Notes under the pieces: generated by a model
Seen by the model: only the letters and a program-made list of their open reading frames with translations
Database searches by the model: none
Told to the model about the DNA's origin: nothing
In this document: positions 23,930-36,765 of the stretch, piece after piece
Layout of the letters: every line of letters begins with the position of its first letter
Numbering within the stretch: position 1 is the stretch's first letter
Program-made: the position numbers and the translations under genes
Assembly (NCBI GenBank): GCA_037074705.1
Contig: CM073591.1
Coordinates: 83,804,032 to 83,868,031 of the forward strand
DNA length: 64,000 nucleotides
Direction of reading: 5' to 3'
Source of the DNA: Zhengitettix transpicula
Lineage: Eukaryota > Arthropoda > Insecta > Orthoptera > Tetrigidae

Positions 23930-24125
23930 CGTTTAAGGATCATTCACAGCATTCACCTACATGTGGGGGGGGGGGGTGGTACAGAGAAACGTGAATCAGG
24001 TAAGTCGGTCTCTCAGTACTCAATTAACGCGCTTCGAGTAACTGGAATTGCGGTTTACTGTGAGTACGCAGCATCTTTTACTCCATGCCTCGACCAGATT
24101 AGATTCTTACAGAATACCCAAAAAC
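23930..24125 (-). mobile_element. GC-rich retroposon, copy B (degraded)
   Basis: Read on the plus strand it retains family landmarks in order (TTTAAGGAT, AGCATTCACCTA, GAATCAGGTAAGTCGG, GTTTACTGTGAGTACGCAGC, CTCCATGCCTCGACCAG) with many substitutions and a G-run insertion near 23964. Both ends are missing. The internal GTAAGT is part of the repeat (GGTAGGTCGG in fresher copies), not a splice donor. Confidence 0.6.
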
Positions 24126-27100
24126 AGACCTAGGTGACTAATTCATCTACTGTGGTTTAGAACCTAAATCAGAAAGATTTTTTTTCTCCCTAGATTACGC
24201 ACTTCTGCTTGATGTTAAAGGCCACACAGATTATTTCAGCAATATTTACAATATTATAATCGAGGATTCATAAACCACTAATTATAAAATATAATCTCCT
24301 AGTAATTTTGTCTAAATGGTTTAATCTTTCTCATTTAATAAGTTTCAATATAAGTTACTACAATCTATGATATTGATTAGTAACTTTATATTGATATGTC
24401 TATAAATTAGTATTTATTTGTCTGATTTAGGTCAACAACGAATCTGAAATGTGTTATATTAATTAAAATTTATTTAAAAATATATCTGCTTTGGTTGTCA
24501 TTTATTCAATTTTTACTAAACATTCGTAAACGAAAAAACATTTATTTCTATCTCACCTGTCGCTTGAAAAATTCTGAAAACTTTTGTTAGGATCATCAGA
24601 AATAATGTTATTTATAAAAATAAAATCAAGATTGATTTAGTCATAATCAGAAATTTTAAATAATTGTTATTTCGGCAAATGGAAATATTTGTCACAGGTT
24701 TTGCTGTGGAGAGATACTCACATTTTGTTTATGGAGAGTAAATTAGCAATTTTAATTTCTTATTTTATTAAGAAGATGAAAGCATGCTTCCTTACCTGAC
24801 AGAAACTTTATTTATGAGGCAACTCTTATATTTCTTTTAGATTTTGTAGAGGTCTGACAAAATATTCTCAAGTAATTTAGAATTTAATTTCGACGAACTG
24901 TGGATATAAGGGACCCTGTATAAATAATTCAGATGGCTTACTAGTTTATGCAGAAAATAAGAAAGGACTAGAACGCAGATGCGTCGATTGAAGTGAGGTA
25001 TTTAACTGGATGCTTGCAGAATACATTACGTTTAAAACGTGAAATTTTGAATAAAATTCTTCAACTTGCTATAAAAATATCATTTGGATCACTGAAAAAC
25101 TTAGATAACGATAATTTCATTGCTGCAAATATAAAAGGGCACGAATGTGCTTACCATTCTTTTCCTCAAAAGTTTTAAAGAATATGAAGAATTTATAACA
25201 ATGGAACATTATTGTATTGGAACAATATCTTACCCATATGCATCAAAACAGGAATAATTATTATCCTGAATATTGGCTTTGATTTATCATTCTGCTGTTC
25301 TGTCGTTACAGTAAACAGTGAAAATTCCTGTAATTAGAAACATAAAGTTTACTTTTTAGAAAAGGCGGAAGAGATATTTTTAAACACGTGAAATGGGATA
25401 TTCTTTAGTACTTTCCAGGATAAAGTGTGTGGAGCGAGATGTTATATGCCTAAGTATATATAAAAGAAAAAGTAAAAACTGAAGTAACATGTTAATGGTT
25501 TTCTATTTTATTTATTCCAAAACATGGATTGCGGGAAGGTTTCTTTGGATTACGAAGGAAAGTGAGTTAATTGTCGTATAGTTGTATAAATCACTAGATT
25601 AATACTTTGGTAAAATATGGTCAAAGGTCAGCTACAACCCAAATTTCTATTCCAAGATACAATTCTTTACCATATATATTTCTTTATTTTATGATAATAT
25701 GGAATAGATGTCGCTTAGTTGAAACTTATATATTTTTCTAATGGTATTAGTGGTAATTGCCAACAGTAGATTACAAAACCGCGCATCATGAGCTGATTTA
25801 CCACAGTTATTTTAAGTGATTTACTACTGTGCACGCTACGATCGCTAGATCTGAGAATAGATCTAGAATCCCATGATTCCGTTAACTTGATTAAACGTTC
25901 TTTTCATACAACTTGTTATTTACTGTTAGTAGTAATTTTTACCAGAATTATTATTGAACAAAATACTAAATTCCCGGTTATTTACGAAAGAAGCGTGAAG
26001 AGATAAAGTTTGGGCGTTGATCCATAGAGTCCTTATTAGACTAAACAAATATCAGAACGATCCAAAAATTACGTCTATATGAAAATTTGTCCAACGTTAT
26101 TGTTCTTATATAAAAATTTCAACTCGAAATATATGTCTTTTTAGGTGAACTAAGATCACAGTGTTCAGCAATTTTATGCATGTTAGTCTCAGTATGTCAT
26201 GAATTTAACTGAAAAGTAATTATAATTTTGTTAGATATACTATTTTAATTAGAGAACTTTATTATTTCAAGACGAATAGACAACTGAAAGCATGTAAACA
26301 AACAAAGTTTGGAATTTATTTTTTTTAAAAACAAATGTTACAAAATTAAATTTTATTGGCTGTATATTGTACATTATATTTGATTTTCACTACGTTTCTT
26401 TTTCATTCATTAACAGTTAACTTAATAAATTCTATTACTCTCAGGTTTTATTAAAATGAATTAATTATGAAACAACTTCTTTTCATTAACATTTCGCGGG
26501 AAACTCATTTTGAAAATGGTGTAGGCCACAGACAAAGGTCAAAACTTACAAATATTTACGAAGTTCTCAGTAAAGGAATGCAGCTTCTACATTTTTCATT
26601 ATTACCATATCCTGCGAAGAACTTAATCGTCTCATCGTATGCAAATAATCGTTAAATAAATAATACATATTCCTCAATCTTATACCTGGTGAAAATCAAG
26701 AGAAGTAAAAATTGTCGTCTTGAATATTTTGCATATAATTTCAAAACAAGGAGTAGGTTTACAATCATATGACATTTAGAAAATCTAAAAAAGGAACGTA
26801 GTTTTAGAGGACATTGTTATACTGTAAAACTGAGTGAGGCGCACGAATAAATTAATGTATCTGAATTTGTAAATAAAATGATACGCGAAAAACATAAAAA
26901 TCCTTTGTTGTGTCAAAGTTGATGAAATTTGAGGCAAATGGTTGAGAAAGACTTTTCGTAGTTGCGATGTCACTTTAAACGCAATGCGAATACCTATAAT
27001 ACGGGGAAGAATATTTAGAATAATACATAGAATATCATCAAGAATTGTGTTGAAAAGTGGAAAGTGATATCCTTACTCTTCTATATAGGAGAAGCATTTT

Positions 27101-28020
27101 AAATGGATTGTTTTGCCACACGTCTGGCTTAATTTCTTCAGCGAAATGTGAAAATCAAGTTACGCTTGATATCAAATAGCATCAACGATATTCTATAACA
27201 CCAAAATTATAAAAATCTTATTCTCTTCCGTAACCGAAAATCGTGCATACGTATCACCTTAAAGTTAGTATAAGAAAGGAAATATTTGTTTATTTACAAA
27301 AAATAATCATTTTTCAGGGATTTACAACGCCCCTCGCTGTTTTATATATTAAGGATAAACAATTACAATTACTGGTATAGTTTAATACCGTTAAAATAGT
27401 TATGCTGGAAATAATTCACTTCTAAACTAACTGCGTCACGGTAAAATTTTCATATCTAATCCAATAAACTTTTGTCCTTCTCTACGACAAGGTAAAACAG
27501 CGTATGAAATATGTTTATTCGTATAAAACATAGCATATATTCAAATTTTTTCATATAAAAGTCCTACGTTTGTTTCGTTACACTTGATTGATAAAAGGAG
27601 ATTTGTGTTCAATGAAAACGAATGAAAACGTAAAAGATTTATTTATTTGTTAATTAATTACTATGAAATGTACTATAAAATATTTGAAAAAGTCAATTTT
27701 AATCTATAATACAGTAATAAGTTAAATGAAACATAAAAATATATAATGCACAAAAATGATACATATGTCTTTATCATTTAGACACAATTATAATCCTACT
27801 GACCAAATTACTAATTACAATATTTACATAAACATATTTGTAAAAGAAAAATGTTCGTTTTACAGTTATTAATTACACAGAATTGACTTAATATATTTAT
27901 AAAGGAAAAACTCATAAGCTTGTAACGGGGCGCGGTTATATCTGATAAAATAAATCATGTAAACATGAAGGGAATTTATTAATTACTATGGAATTAAAAT
28001 GAAAATATGCACATGGACAA
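24126..28020. other. Long AT-rich stretch, nothing firm
   Basis: A short palindrome CTAGATCTgagaatAGATCTAG lies at 25845-25866. Open frames at 24993, 26467 and 26785 are about 60 codons and have no motif. No repeats shared with the rest of the window. Confidence 0.5.
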
Positions 28021-28039
28021 TTATATACAAATTATACGA

Positions 28040-28525
28040 GTTTAGCTAGCCGGAGAAGCAATCAGATCTCAGGGATCACTATTCTTCTTCCGATATCCCC
28101 CTCCTTAGGCACGTCAAGCATTGAGAAATTTGGCGTGCATCTGTGGCCGTCGTCACGTTGCATCTGTGTCAGTCACACTCGTCGCACTCTCCGCTCAAAT
28201 AGTCCCCTGGATCAGGCGATGGCACATTCTAGGATTTTGGCAGTATCTGGCGACGATTCGTCTACGAATCTCTCTCCACAGCACCCTCGCTGCGTGCAAA
28301 ACTCCCGATATTCTCGACCCTTTCAGGTCGATCATTCCTGGACCAAGAAATATGATTGGTCCAGGCAATCACGTGATATTTTAATTTTGTTATTTCTTGA
28401 GACATCGTTTTCCCACGGGTGTAACACTTCAGGTAACGTTCGAGGGTCCTACGTGCTCAGTTCCAGACTGCAAGGATTATCGCTCCGCCACGGCGCGCCT
28501 GGTCAACTGCTAACATGCTAAGCTT
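28040..28525. other. GC-rich hairpin island, unassigned
   Basis: A roughly 480-bp island of high G+C in AT-rich surroundings, open for 128 codons on the plus strand (28135-28521) with a second overlapping frame. It contains CCTGGACCAA/TTGGTCCAGG (28337-28365, 10-bp perfect stem, 9-nt loop) and CGACC/GGTCG just upstream (28315-28330). The peptides match nothing I know. It could be a transposon fragment, a non-coding RNA locus or a CpG-type element. Confidence 0.35.
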
Positions 28526-28560
28526 TCAAATGTTGCTAATATCTAATAAAATTATATATA

Positions 28561-28724
28561 ATAATAAGAAGAAAGATAGCCAATTCAGAAAAAAGTGATA
28601 ATTTAAATACCAGACAACGTTTCTGGGATCCTTGCCCTTTCCTCAGGTGCGAAGAAGATCCTAGTGCGACAGAACTGCACTTTTTGTTATTAATTTTCAA
28701 TCAGACGTAAATTTTTATATTTAT
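28561..28724 (-). mobile_element. Foldback element (copy 4), internally deleted
   Basis: Left part: GATAGCCAATTCAG, AAAAAGTGATAATTTAAATA, CGTTTCTGGGATCCTTGCCC, TTTCCTCAGG. The right arm is lost and the sequence passes straight to the family tail TTATTAATTTTCAATCAGAC. Flanks AAATTATATATA at 28549-28560 and 28725-28736 match over 12 bp, at the positions expected for a target duplication given the family ends, though they are AT-rich. Confidence 0.6.
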
Positions 28725-28849
28725 AAATTATATATACATATATACCAATTTTAAAACTATCGTGCTACAAGCTTTACATTAATAATCATATTACAACAAT
28801 TAATTATGTAGATTCATTGCTAATATTCTTTTATTTTATTTAGTAACAG

Positions 28850-28966
28850 GAAATATTTCGTGTTATATTCTGAGACAAATTTTGTTTTAGGGCATTCGTA
28901 AATTTATGTTTTTCGTTTTCTGTGGAAGTTTGTTGAAGAGTATCAAATCTTTTTTTTTTAAAGTTA

Positions 28967-29019
<53 letters not shown>

Positions 29020-29235
29020 GTAATAATTTATGTTCTTTAAAATTATTTTCAAGATTACTTGTAGCTTCAATCCAAAGATGAATATAATTAATTTTTTGAG
29101 CAATTATTAGACTGCTTACATACTTTACCGCAGTACATCTCCAGTTTTCAATTCCGTAACTTATATGTGGATAGATTATACAGTAATATATTCTAATGAG
29201 GTACTCCCGATTTAATTGCTTTCAAGAATTATGTT
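28850..29235 (-). mobile_element. LINE fragment, RT C-terminal region with embedded (TA)n
   Basis: The minus strand reads YLIRIYYCIIYPHISYGIE then NWRCTAV, matching the 'IYY-hydrophobic-hydrophobic-HPH-x-x-YGIE-x-W' block of non-LTR RT C-termini, followed after a gap by NNFKKKRFDTLQQTS. A (TA)n microsatellite (about 28970-29016) interrupts the frame and produces a meaningless Tyr-Ile run. Only part of one element is left. Confidence 0.5.
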
Positions 29236-29239
29236 ATTT

Positions 29240-32070
29240 GTTCCATGCTGTTTTGTGTGGTCTTCATTGCGATGCCAAGTATAATCGTCGCATCAGGTTA
29301 CGTTACAGTTTTACTTGCACCAATATTAGACATCCTATAAGTTCATTGATGCTGTAATTCACTAAAGAAATGAAGACTGTAGCTCGTGTTAAATCGAGTA
29401 CGGTGTCCTTTGGCCCAACGGACTTTGTTTATGTCTGACGGAGAAAATTAAATCTGTTGGAGGGTTGTGTAGCGATTGTTGGGCGTACGGCGATGGAGAG
29501 TTTAAAGAAGTTTAATTGACTTTTGGGAAAACATTTTCTCGTGTTGTGGAGAGGCAGTTGTTATCCTGAGTCGAGGAAAAAGTCACTTAACTATATACGG
29601 CTGCCTTTAAATATGGAGGTAATAAGTTGCAATTGAGCTGTTGTGGTGGTTCTTAGAGGATGTGGGCCCTTGTACTACTGACGTTGATAAAACTAAACAC
29701 ACAAATACAGTTGATTTCACAGGAAGAATAAGTTAATCCGACCATAGGGGAAATGCGAGATTCATGACGCCGCATACATAATTCTCCATATTAATTCTAA
29801 AGTTGTACTATCGCATAACCAAAGCCAACGATTTTGCAGTTCTGTTAATGAGGTTTGTTCCAAACAAGTGTTTTCCAAGTAGTTACATTCAGTTTATTAG
29901 CATTAATTCAATTCTTATTTTCTAGGAACTCATGAAACTCTGAAGGATTGAAAATTTTTATTATTTGATAAAATTTGTATGCAGTAACAGTATTATTTCA
30001 TTTTAATTTACTAAACCTTTCAACATTTATTCTACAGTACAGTTAATCTAAACGGTATCAAATATAAGTAGTAATCCCTGATAATAATATGATTACTACC
30101 CAGAATGAATTTTTAATTCCGGCATAAAACGCGTAACAGAATTCAATTATCGTTCTTTATTACGTTACACGAACACCAGAAAATATTAGTACTTAAACCT
30201 ACCGACTCAACCATTTAAGAAATTGTAAGCCATATTACTTTTCGGGTAAAGGAGTCGTATTACGTGTGGTAAGTGACCACGTCTCTTCCATCAGCTCCGA
30301 CCGTGCAATTTTATTCGTCTTTGGGGGTGTTTTATGCTGCCTGCCGAGAGCTTTCTCAAGTTCCAGCATTTCACCTTGATCCCCCCTCACTCAATATAAG
30401 CGTTAGAATTTAACCTAATTTGAAAACCGTGAGTATCATTAATAATATATATTTATTCCAGTGCACTTTTTTATAAACCAATTAATCAAATATTTCATTA
30501 ATTATTTTTTTAAGAGCCTAAAACCAGTAATTTTCTGAAAATGAAGCTTGTTTGGCGCTAATAATATTTATACTTATAGAAATCTCACATATGTGCAGAT
30601 TTTCTGATGTTACGTAATCGTTGTATAATGGGCTTTGTAGTTTGATATTGACAATTAATTAAGTTTATATTACTTGGCGTTATATAGTCTGAGAGTAGCA
30701 TGTTACATTTTACAATTATTCTACTTCTATTTTGTAGTCAATTCGAAAAGTTATGAGTACCACGAATTCTCGTTGGAAATTAATAAAATAATTAGAAGAC
30801 CATGTTGTTTTGTTGGTGGTCGCTGTCACTTTCTCAAAGCAAGGTTAAGGAAATGGTTTTAAATTTTGTTTACAACCCATTGAGTGAATTTAGCTATTGA
30901 GACGACTACCGGATTGTAAAATGCTATATTTGCATTTAGGGAGGTTCGCTAACTGAGTGCTGATTTCAGTCAGATTTCAGGGAGTAGAGAAGGAAAGAAG
31001 CCGCTGTTAACATTTTATATTAGAATTCCATAGAATTATTTAGGAAATTCGGGAAAATACAAATCAGGATTCTTAAAACCGGGCTAGAACCGCAATCCCC
31101 TTATAAGTCCCCTTTATTGAATTCAGTGAAGTATACGAATCTGTTTTCTAGTAAGCAGGCTGTGCAAATTAAGTATTAAGTTAAAATACTGCCTTGAGGC
31201 ATACGTGCGTTATACTTATGTTAACCTGTAAATAGTGTGTAAAACACTATTTAATATCAAGTATATTTTAATTTAAAGTTTACTGTTTATTTCAACAACA
31301 ATTAAACTTCAGCCAACACAAAGGACATGTAATAAAACTCGGAACAACTACTTTATTTTGAGATACATACATATGTAACGGATTATTATCAAGATGAAAA
31401 CATGTTTATTTAATTTTTGCGTGTGACTGTCTGACCATAGTGAATCAGGAATTTGGCAAATACTCAGTAAGAATGAAGTACTGTAGATTGTTTGGAAAAT
31501 AAAACATTTATTATATATTTATAGTTATTATAAACCTGTACAGTAATTCTACTTCATATAAATGAAACATATTTGACCCGAGTTCCTTGGAAATATAATT
31601 TGTTGGATCCTTCAGAGTTCGTCTATGTTTTCGTTAAAGGTATTAAATTTATTTTAACGTACTTATTTTATTTGCACACTGATCACACGACTGTACAAAG
31701 TTTATTTGCGCGGTGTAGAGAATGAAATATACAATATAAAATTTTGGAACACAATAGTCCTGCAAAATTTTTCATACTTTAACTTAAAATAAACTGAAAC
31801 TATAAATGTATTCATATATATGTAAGAAATGTCTAATACCGATATTATTACACATGTTATCGGAAAAAGTTAATGATAAGTGACGTATTATAAGTGTTCT
31901 AGACTAATGTCGGTATCAAGTTCCAAGATTTTGTTTCATTATGGATGGTAAAATCAATACGAATATGAATTTCCCACAATTATCAATCAATTTCCATTCA
32001 GTTAAAGGAGTTACTTTATCAGGCCTAAACTATATGCATGTTCGCAGTCTAAGCTATTTGATGTTAATCC
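29240..32070. other. AT-rich stretch, nothing recognised
   Basis: No coding motif or structured repeat is recognised. A 62-codon plus frame at 30674-30862 is uninformative. Confidence 0.5.
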
Positions 32071-32075
32071 AATTC

Positions 32076-33067
32076 GACAAAATAAAGTGTTTATAAGCAT
32101 CGAAAATTTTCAGGACAATTTTTAGAACATCTAAGACTTCTTTTTATTTCAAAATATGAAGTGAAATGAGTATCTATTGAAGACTAATGAATACAAATGT
32201 AGATGATTAATTAAAAAATAAAAAGTAAATTAATATCTGACTGTAACAGACAAACAATGCAACAATCCTATTACTGTTGACGATACGTTCAATTGTCGCA
32301 ATTGATCTAACTATCACAAAAGTAAGTCACAGGAAGTGTAGGTAGATCGTGTAAGCTACAACATTTGCTTGTTAGCTTTCGCAGAAATGAGAGTAATTAC
32401 TTCATTGTCCTGAGTCTCCCCGTTTTCCATAAACTGCCGCTTCAACAGACCAGTATCATTAGGAACAACACGCACGAAAATAGCGTTTTGAAAACCGTTG
32501 ATTGTCTTTATAACCAAATTATTTTTCAATTCAGCTTATTATTCAGTCCGAGTCATTAACATGTTTCTAAATATTGACACTGAAAACAAAATTATGGTTA
32601 ATTTTTTTAACATTTTAAAACTTTTAAGTATAGAAGCTTCTAGAGAGAATTTCAACACTATAGTTTTTTTAAAAAAATATTTTAGTAACAGGACATTCAC
32701 GCAGAGTGTGAATAATTAAATAACTGACTCAATTATTTACGTTTGTTTCCTGAAAACAAAATTATGGTTCATTTTTTAACATTTTAAAATTTTTAAGTAT
32801 AGAAGCTTCTAGAGAAAATTTAAACACTATAGTTTTTTTAAACAAATATTTTAGTAACAGAACATTCACGCAGATTGTGAATAATTAAATAAATGACTCA
32901 ATTATTTACGTTTGTTTCCTGATTTCGAGCTATACTAGGATTAAAGAAGCTATGCATTCATTAATAAAAACAGCATATTAATATATTCAATAAAATGAAG
33001 CGTTTATAAGCATGGAAAATTTTCAGGACAATTTTTAGAACATCTAAGACGTATTTTTATTTCAAAA
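32076..33067. repeat. Locally duplicated segment (two about 80-bp copies flanking a 170-bp tandem)
   Basis: GTTTATAAGCAT followed by GAAAATTTTCAGGACAATTT and TTAGAACATCTAAGAC occurs at 32076-32155 and again at 32986-33067 with a few mismatches, in the same orientation, about 910 bp apart. A separate 170-bp tandem lies between them. The pattern suggests segmental duplication by unequal exchange or replication slippage. Confidence 0.7.
32581..32920. repeat. Two tandem 170-bp units
   Basis: TGAAAACAAAATTATGGTT begins units at 32581 and 32751. Both run through ATAGAAGCTTCTAGAGA, ACACTATAGTTTTTTTAAA and TCAATTATTTACGTTTGTTT, with scattered substitutions. No coding content. The HindIII-like palindrome AGAAGCTTCT is conserved in both. 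Confidence 0.85.
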
Positions 33068-36000
33068 TTGTATTATTCCTTTGTTTACACAATTGCAGAG
33101 TTGTCAAACTGCCACCGGTATCTAACATATTCGCAGGAAAAATCTTCATCGCGGATAGTAATATCAATAGTTGGTTCAATATTAATATTCCACTAGACTA
33201 AATATACTTACAATTTTATGACTGACTTATAAATATTCAAATTACTCAATGAATTAATTATGGACCGATCACCGTGGCTCAATAACTAACTAACACAACA
33301 ATCCGAGGATATTTGCTAGATTTCCATCTAATTTAAATTATTATAGAATCTTTAAGCTTGAAAATGATCTTTTCTCCGGTTCTAAATGTGGTCGTTCTTT
33401 TGTCAGTTTGCATTTGGTTGCGTAAATTCTTAACACGCTTATGGGTGCTTTTAGCTACTGAAATTTATAACAATTTTTGAGAGTGAAACGGTGGATCTAT
33501 TTTTATGAACCAAAATAGAAGAATAATATATTTATATTTTTTAAACAGCTGTTTTCGGTGAAATAATCAATTGCTGTATGCTGTAACATTAATTATCTAC
33601 TTTTGTGTGGCCACATTGTTAACGGATATTTAGACCTCACATTGTAGAGACATAAACATCATCATCATCGTTGACATTACAGCCCGGTGTGGGCCTTAGC
33701 CTTCTTAGAAACATTTTTTAACCGATAATTTTGTTTTCAAATTTAATAATGAATATTTTATTAAATTTTACTTAACTCATGTTTGGGCGCCATTAATGAC
33801 TATTCTTACTACTGTTAAAAATTTAATTATATGTATTTGATATTTACAATTGTGAATATGATAATAGTATTGACTAGCTTTTCCGCAAGGAAAGAGATCT
33901 TTAAACTCCGGGTGTAACTGTAGGAAGGAAACTTGGCAGTTTGATAGTTTTATAATTATGAATATGCCAGAATGTGCTGAAAGTTACCGTGTATTTTTAA
34001 AAATGACATTCTTTTATTGAAATAAAATAAATGGAAATTGAGGCCACATCTGGATTCTATTGTGTTTTTAGAAAGATTAGTGCATAAATTAGGCCAAACC
34101 CAGGATATAAAATATGTACTACTTGCAACTTTTAGCAGAATGTTTCAGAATATCTTAATATATGCCTATATCCTGATGGAGTTTCAACATAATCATAAAT
34201 TCTGCGTTTCACCGCGGAACACCTAATAGAGATTTCAAAGCTGGGGGCACTAAATGACGCTATGTAATATTTATTGTGTTTTATAATAAGCAGGTTAGCT
34301 GTCATTGGACTGAATAAATGTTCATTTACATACGTTCCGTGTAATTTCCGGTACCGGGGTTCGTCATTTCCATCTGCATTGCATACAAATGATAAAAATC
34401 TTTTCGGCATTGCCTGCTTATTTTAAAACGTATCCATTCATCTGCATGACTGTCAACGCTGCCTCACTCTTTCCTTTTACGCGTTACGAATTCGAAATTA
34501 GCTGGACGTGACGCAATTTACAAGGCTGCAAAGCTTCGGAGAGAAATCACAAGAGCTACAGTCGTAATTATTTGCCGTTATTAAAAACTAGTACAGCATA
34601 AATACTGGGCGGGTCGTATTTTGTGCGACAGAACGCGTAGAAAAAAGGCCCAATTGTTAATTATGAATGTAACATGATGTTAACTTTTAGGTTGTTTCAC
34701 AGTCTCATTCAAGCCTACATAGTACAGTATATGTTATTTATGTTATTTTCATTTCGTTTCAAAGATGCCCACATCTGATATGTCACATCTTCCTGATAAA
34801 ACGTGTAACAAATACTAAATCCACAATTTTATGTTAAAATAGTATTATTACAATAATTAAACATTTTGTATTCAATTGTCAATAAATTACAAAGTTACAA
34901 GCCAATGAGAATTTTTTACGTTTTTCCGTGGCACGAATAAGTTTTGTAGATAAAAAGTAGTCCGCAGGCAAGTGCCATTTACTGATCACCACAATGACCT
35001 ATAAAATAGCAGCCGAGAGCAAACAATTGACATTAAAACAAACGAAAGAAATGATTGAAATTTTTTTTTAGCAAAACGGTGTAACAGAGTTGACAGTTCA
35101 TTAAAGTGAACGAAATGTGTGAATAATACTTAGAAAAGAAAATTATGCATTCTGACATGGTTCCGGTAACACCCTCTGGTTTTGAAATTGAATTTCTAGA
35201 CAGCCGCGAAGAACGGAAATCAACAACATCGATATCCTCTGCTTTTTGGCTGTGAAATGGTCATCACCAGTGTTTTCCATTTAAAATTTTGAGTACTGGG
35301 AATGTAGGTCAAAATCACGGTTGAAAATGTACATAAACAAAAGTAGAACTCATAAATTAACATTTGTGTTATAAATTTGTAAATGATATAAAAACTCTGT
35401 TATGTAAAAAATTAATGTATATTTTGCATAATAATTTATATTAACAATACTTAAATGAGTAATTACATGGAGGAGAATTCATTGATAGTTTTTTAAAACT
35501 TCAGGAGTAAGCAAAGAATAAAAGAGATTTTTTAGATATCAATGATAAAATAATTTTTTTTTACAATAAAAAATTGTGGATATATATATTGATGAAGCAT
35601 ATTTATTGTAATATAAATAATTTTATATCTCTGGAGTCTGCTGTTACACATGATCTGACGTCACACCTAACTCAGCTGTTCGCAGATGCGTTCATGATAA
35701 TTTTAACCAGATGAATTATAATAAATTTTCGTGAATAAAAAGAAAAATTAGTTAACGTGGCTTACCCTCATGCACCTAAACGCAGTTTTGGGAATTACAA
35801 ATTCAATTAAAATAAAATTATTCACTAAATTCATAATCGAAGTTAATTCAAAACACAGATTTTGGACGCCAGCGGATATAATCTGCAAAATTGTACTGTA
35901 CAATATGAAATGGCACTTATATAACACAATTAAATTTATGAGAATCTCTATTTTTCGCCAAGGTATTGTGTGTCGGTTTGAGTACTCCAGGAACAGAGAT

Positions 36001-36415
36001 TCCTGTTTTACCGAGGGTACATTTGCCAACGAATGAAAATACTTTACAGACACAACTATAGTGATTTAATCTGGTCTGACAGATTTTTATGGCTGAGTCC
36101 TCAGCCCTACCTCCAAACAGAAAAAACACACGTGATGACATATTCTGGAACGGTCCATTCGTATAGGGTCACAGAACAAGAAATATGCAGAGCCTCAGAT
36201 GATCAAGCAGAAATAGTCTTCGTAAGCGAAAAACAGGACTATTTGCACCAAAAGTAAACCCGTGTCATTATCACTTCAACCCGTTCGTCTCGTCGAATCT
36301 GTTCCAATTTTTTTTTACCGTGGGCTGTTTATTGTTACTTGCAATCTATGAATCAATAAAACGTTTAAGATTGCTTTTCACTGCTATTATAACGCCTGAC
36401 TCGTTCCTTTTTATG
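33068..36415. other. AT-rich stretch, nothing firm
   Basis: Contains mixed-composition patches near 34430-34660 and 35150-35270 but no recognisable motif. Opposite-strand open frames at 35748-36257 overlap each other and show no family resemblance. Confidence 0.4.
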
Positions 36416-36424
36416 CTTTTTTTT

Positions 36425-36605
36425 TGGTGTAGACAGGCTATGTATAGGGTAATCCACATAGTGGCAACTCCCCTCTTATAGCATAGGAAAGGGATTTGAA
36501 AGGGGGGATGCGGAAGGGTTAAGGAAGGTAGCCAAGGGTAACTAGGGCCCCCGAGCTATGGTTTAAGGATCCTACCCGGCATTCGCCTAAAGAAATGCAG
36601 GAAAA
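36425..36605 (-). mobile_element. GC-rich retroposon, copy C (3' part only)
   Basis: Read on the plus strand: a T-run (complement of the poly(A)), AGACAGGCTATGTATAGGG, GTGGCAACTCCCCT, GATTTGAAAGGGGGGATGCG, GGTAGCCAAGGG, GGTTTAAGGATCCTACCCGG, CATTCGCCTAAAGAAATGCA. It then stops abruptly at about 36605, fitting 5' truncation at insertion. Confidence 0.75.
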
Positions 36606-36765
36606 CAGACATTGCCTGCCTACTGACTGCTTTTCGTCGTCTTTCTCATGTGCGGATTCTAAAATTTCACCAGTCACATTTATCAAATTAAAAATCTCTT
36701 TCAATCCAAACATCCGAGATGATAGAACCGTTGCGTCTCCCACTAATGACAAAATGATCGTTAAA
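36606..36765 (-). other. Coding-like stretch abutting retroposon copy C
   Basis: On the minus strand the frame is open across VGDATVLSSRMFGLKEIF then NLINVTGEILESAHEKDDEK, and continues into the retroposon. Composition (charged residues, balanced hydrophobics) resembles real protein more than most AT-rich frames here. The upstream side shows TTTTGTCATTAG, a possible acceptor. I do not recognise the peptide. It could be an exon, a transduced gene piece or an unknown transposon protein. Confidence 0.25.

Noticed and set aside
24001..24008. GTAAGT as splice donor
   Set aside because: It lies in degraded retroposon copy B, where fresher copies read GGTAGGTCGG.
28840..29103. 87-codon minus open frame as a gene
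   Set aside because: Its middle is a Tyr-Ile run from a (TA)n microsatellite; the flanks are LINE RT debris.
35748..36257. Cluster of open frames as a gene
   Set aside because: Frames overlap on both strands, are AT-biased and lack motifs or convincing splice sites.
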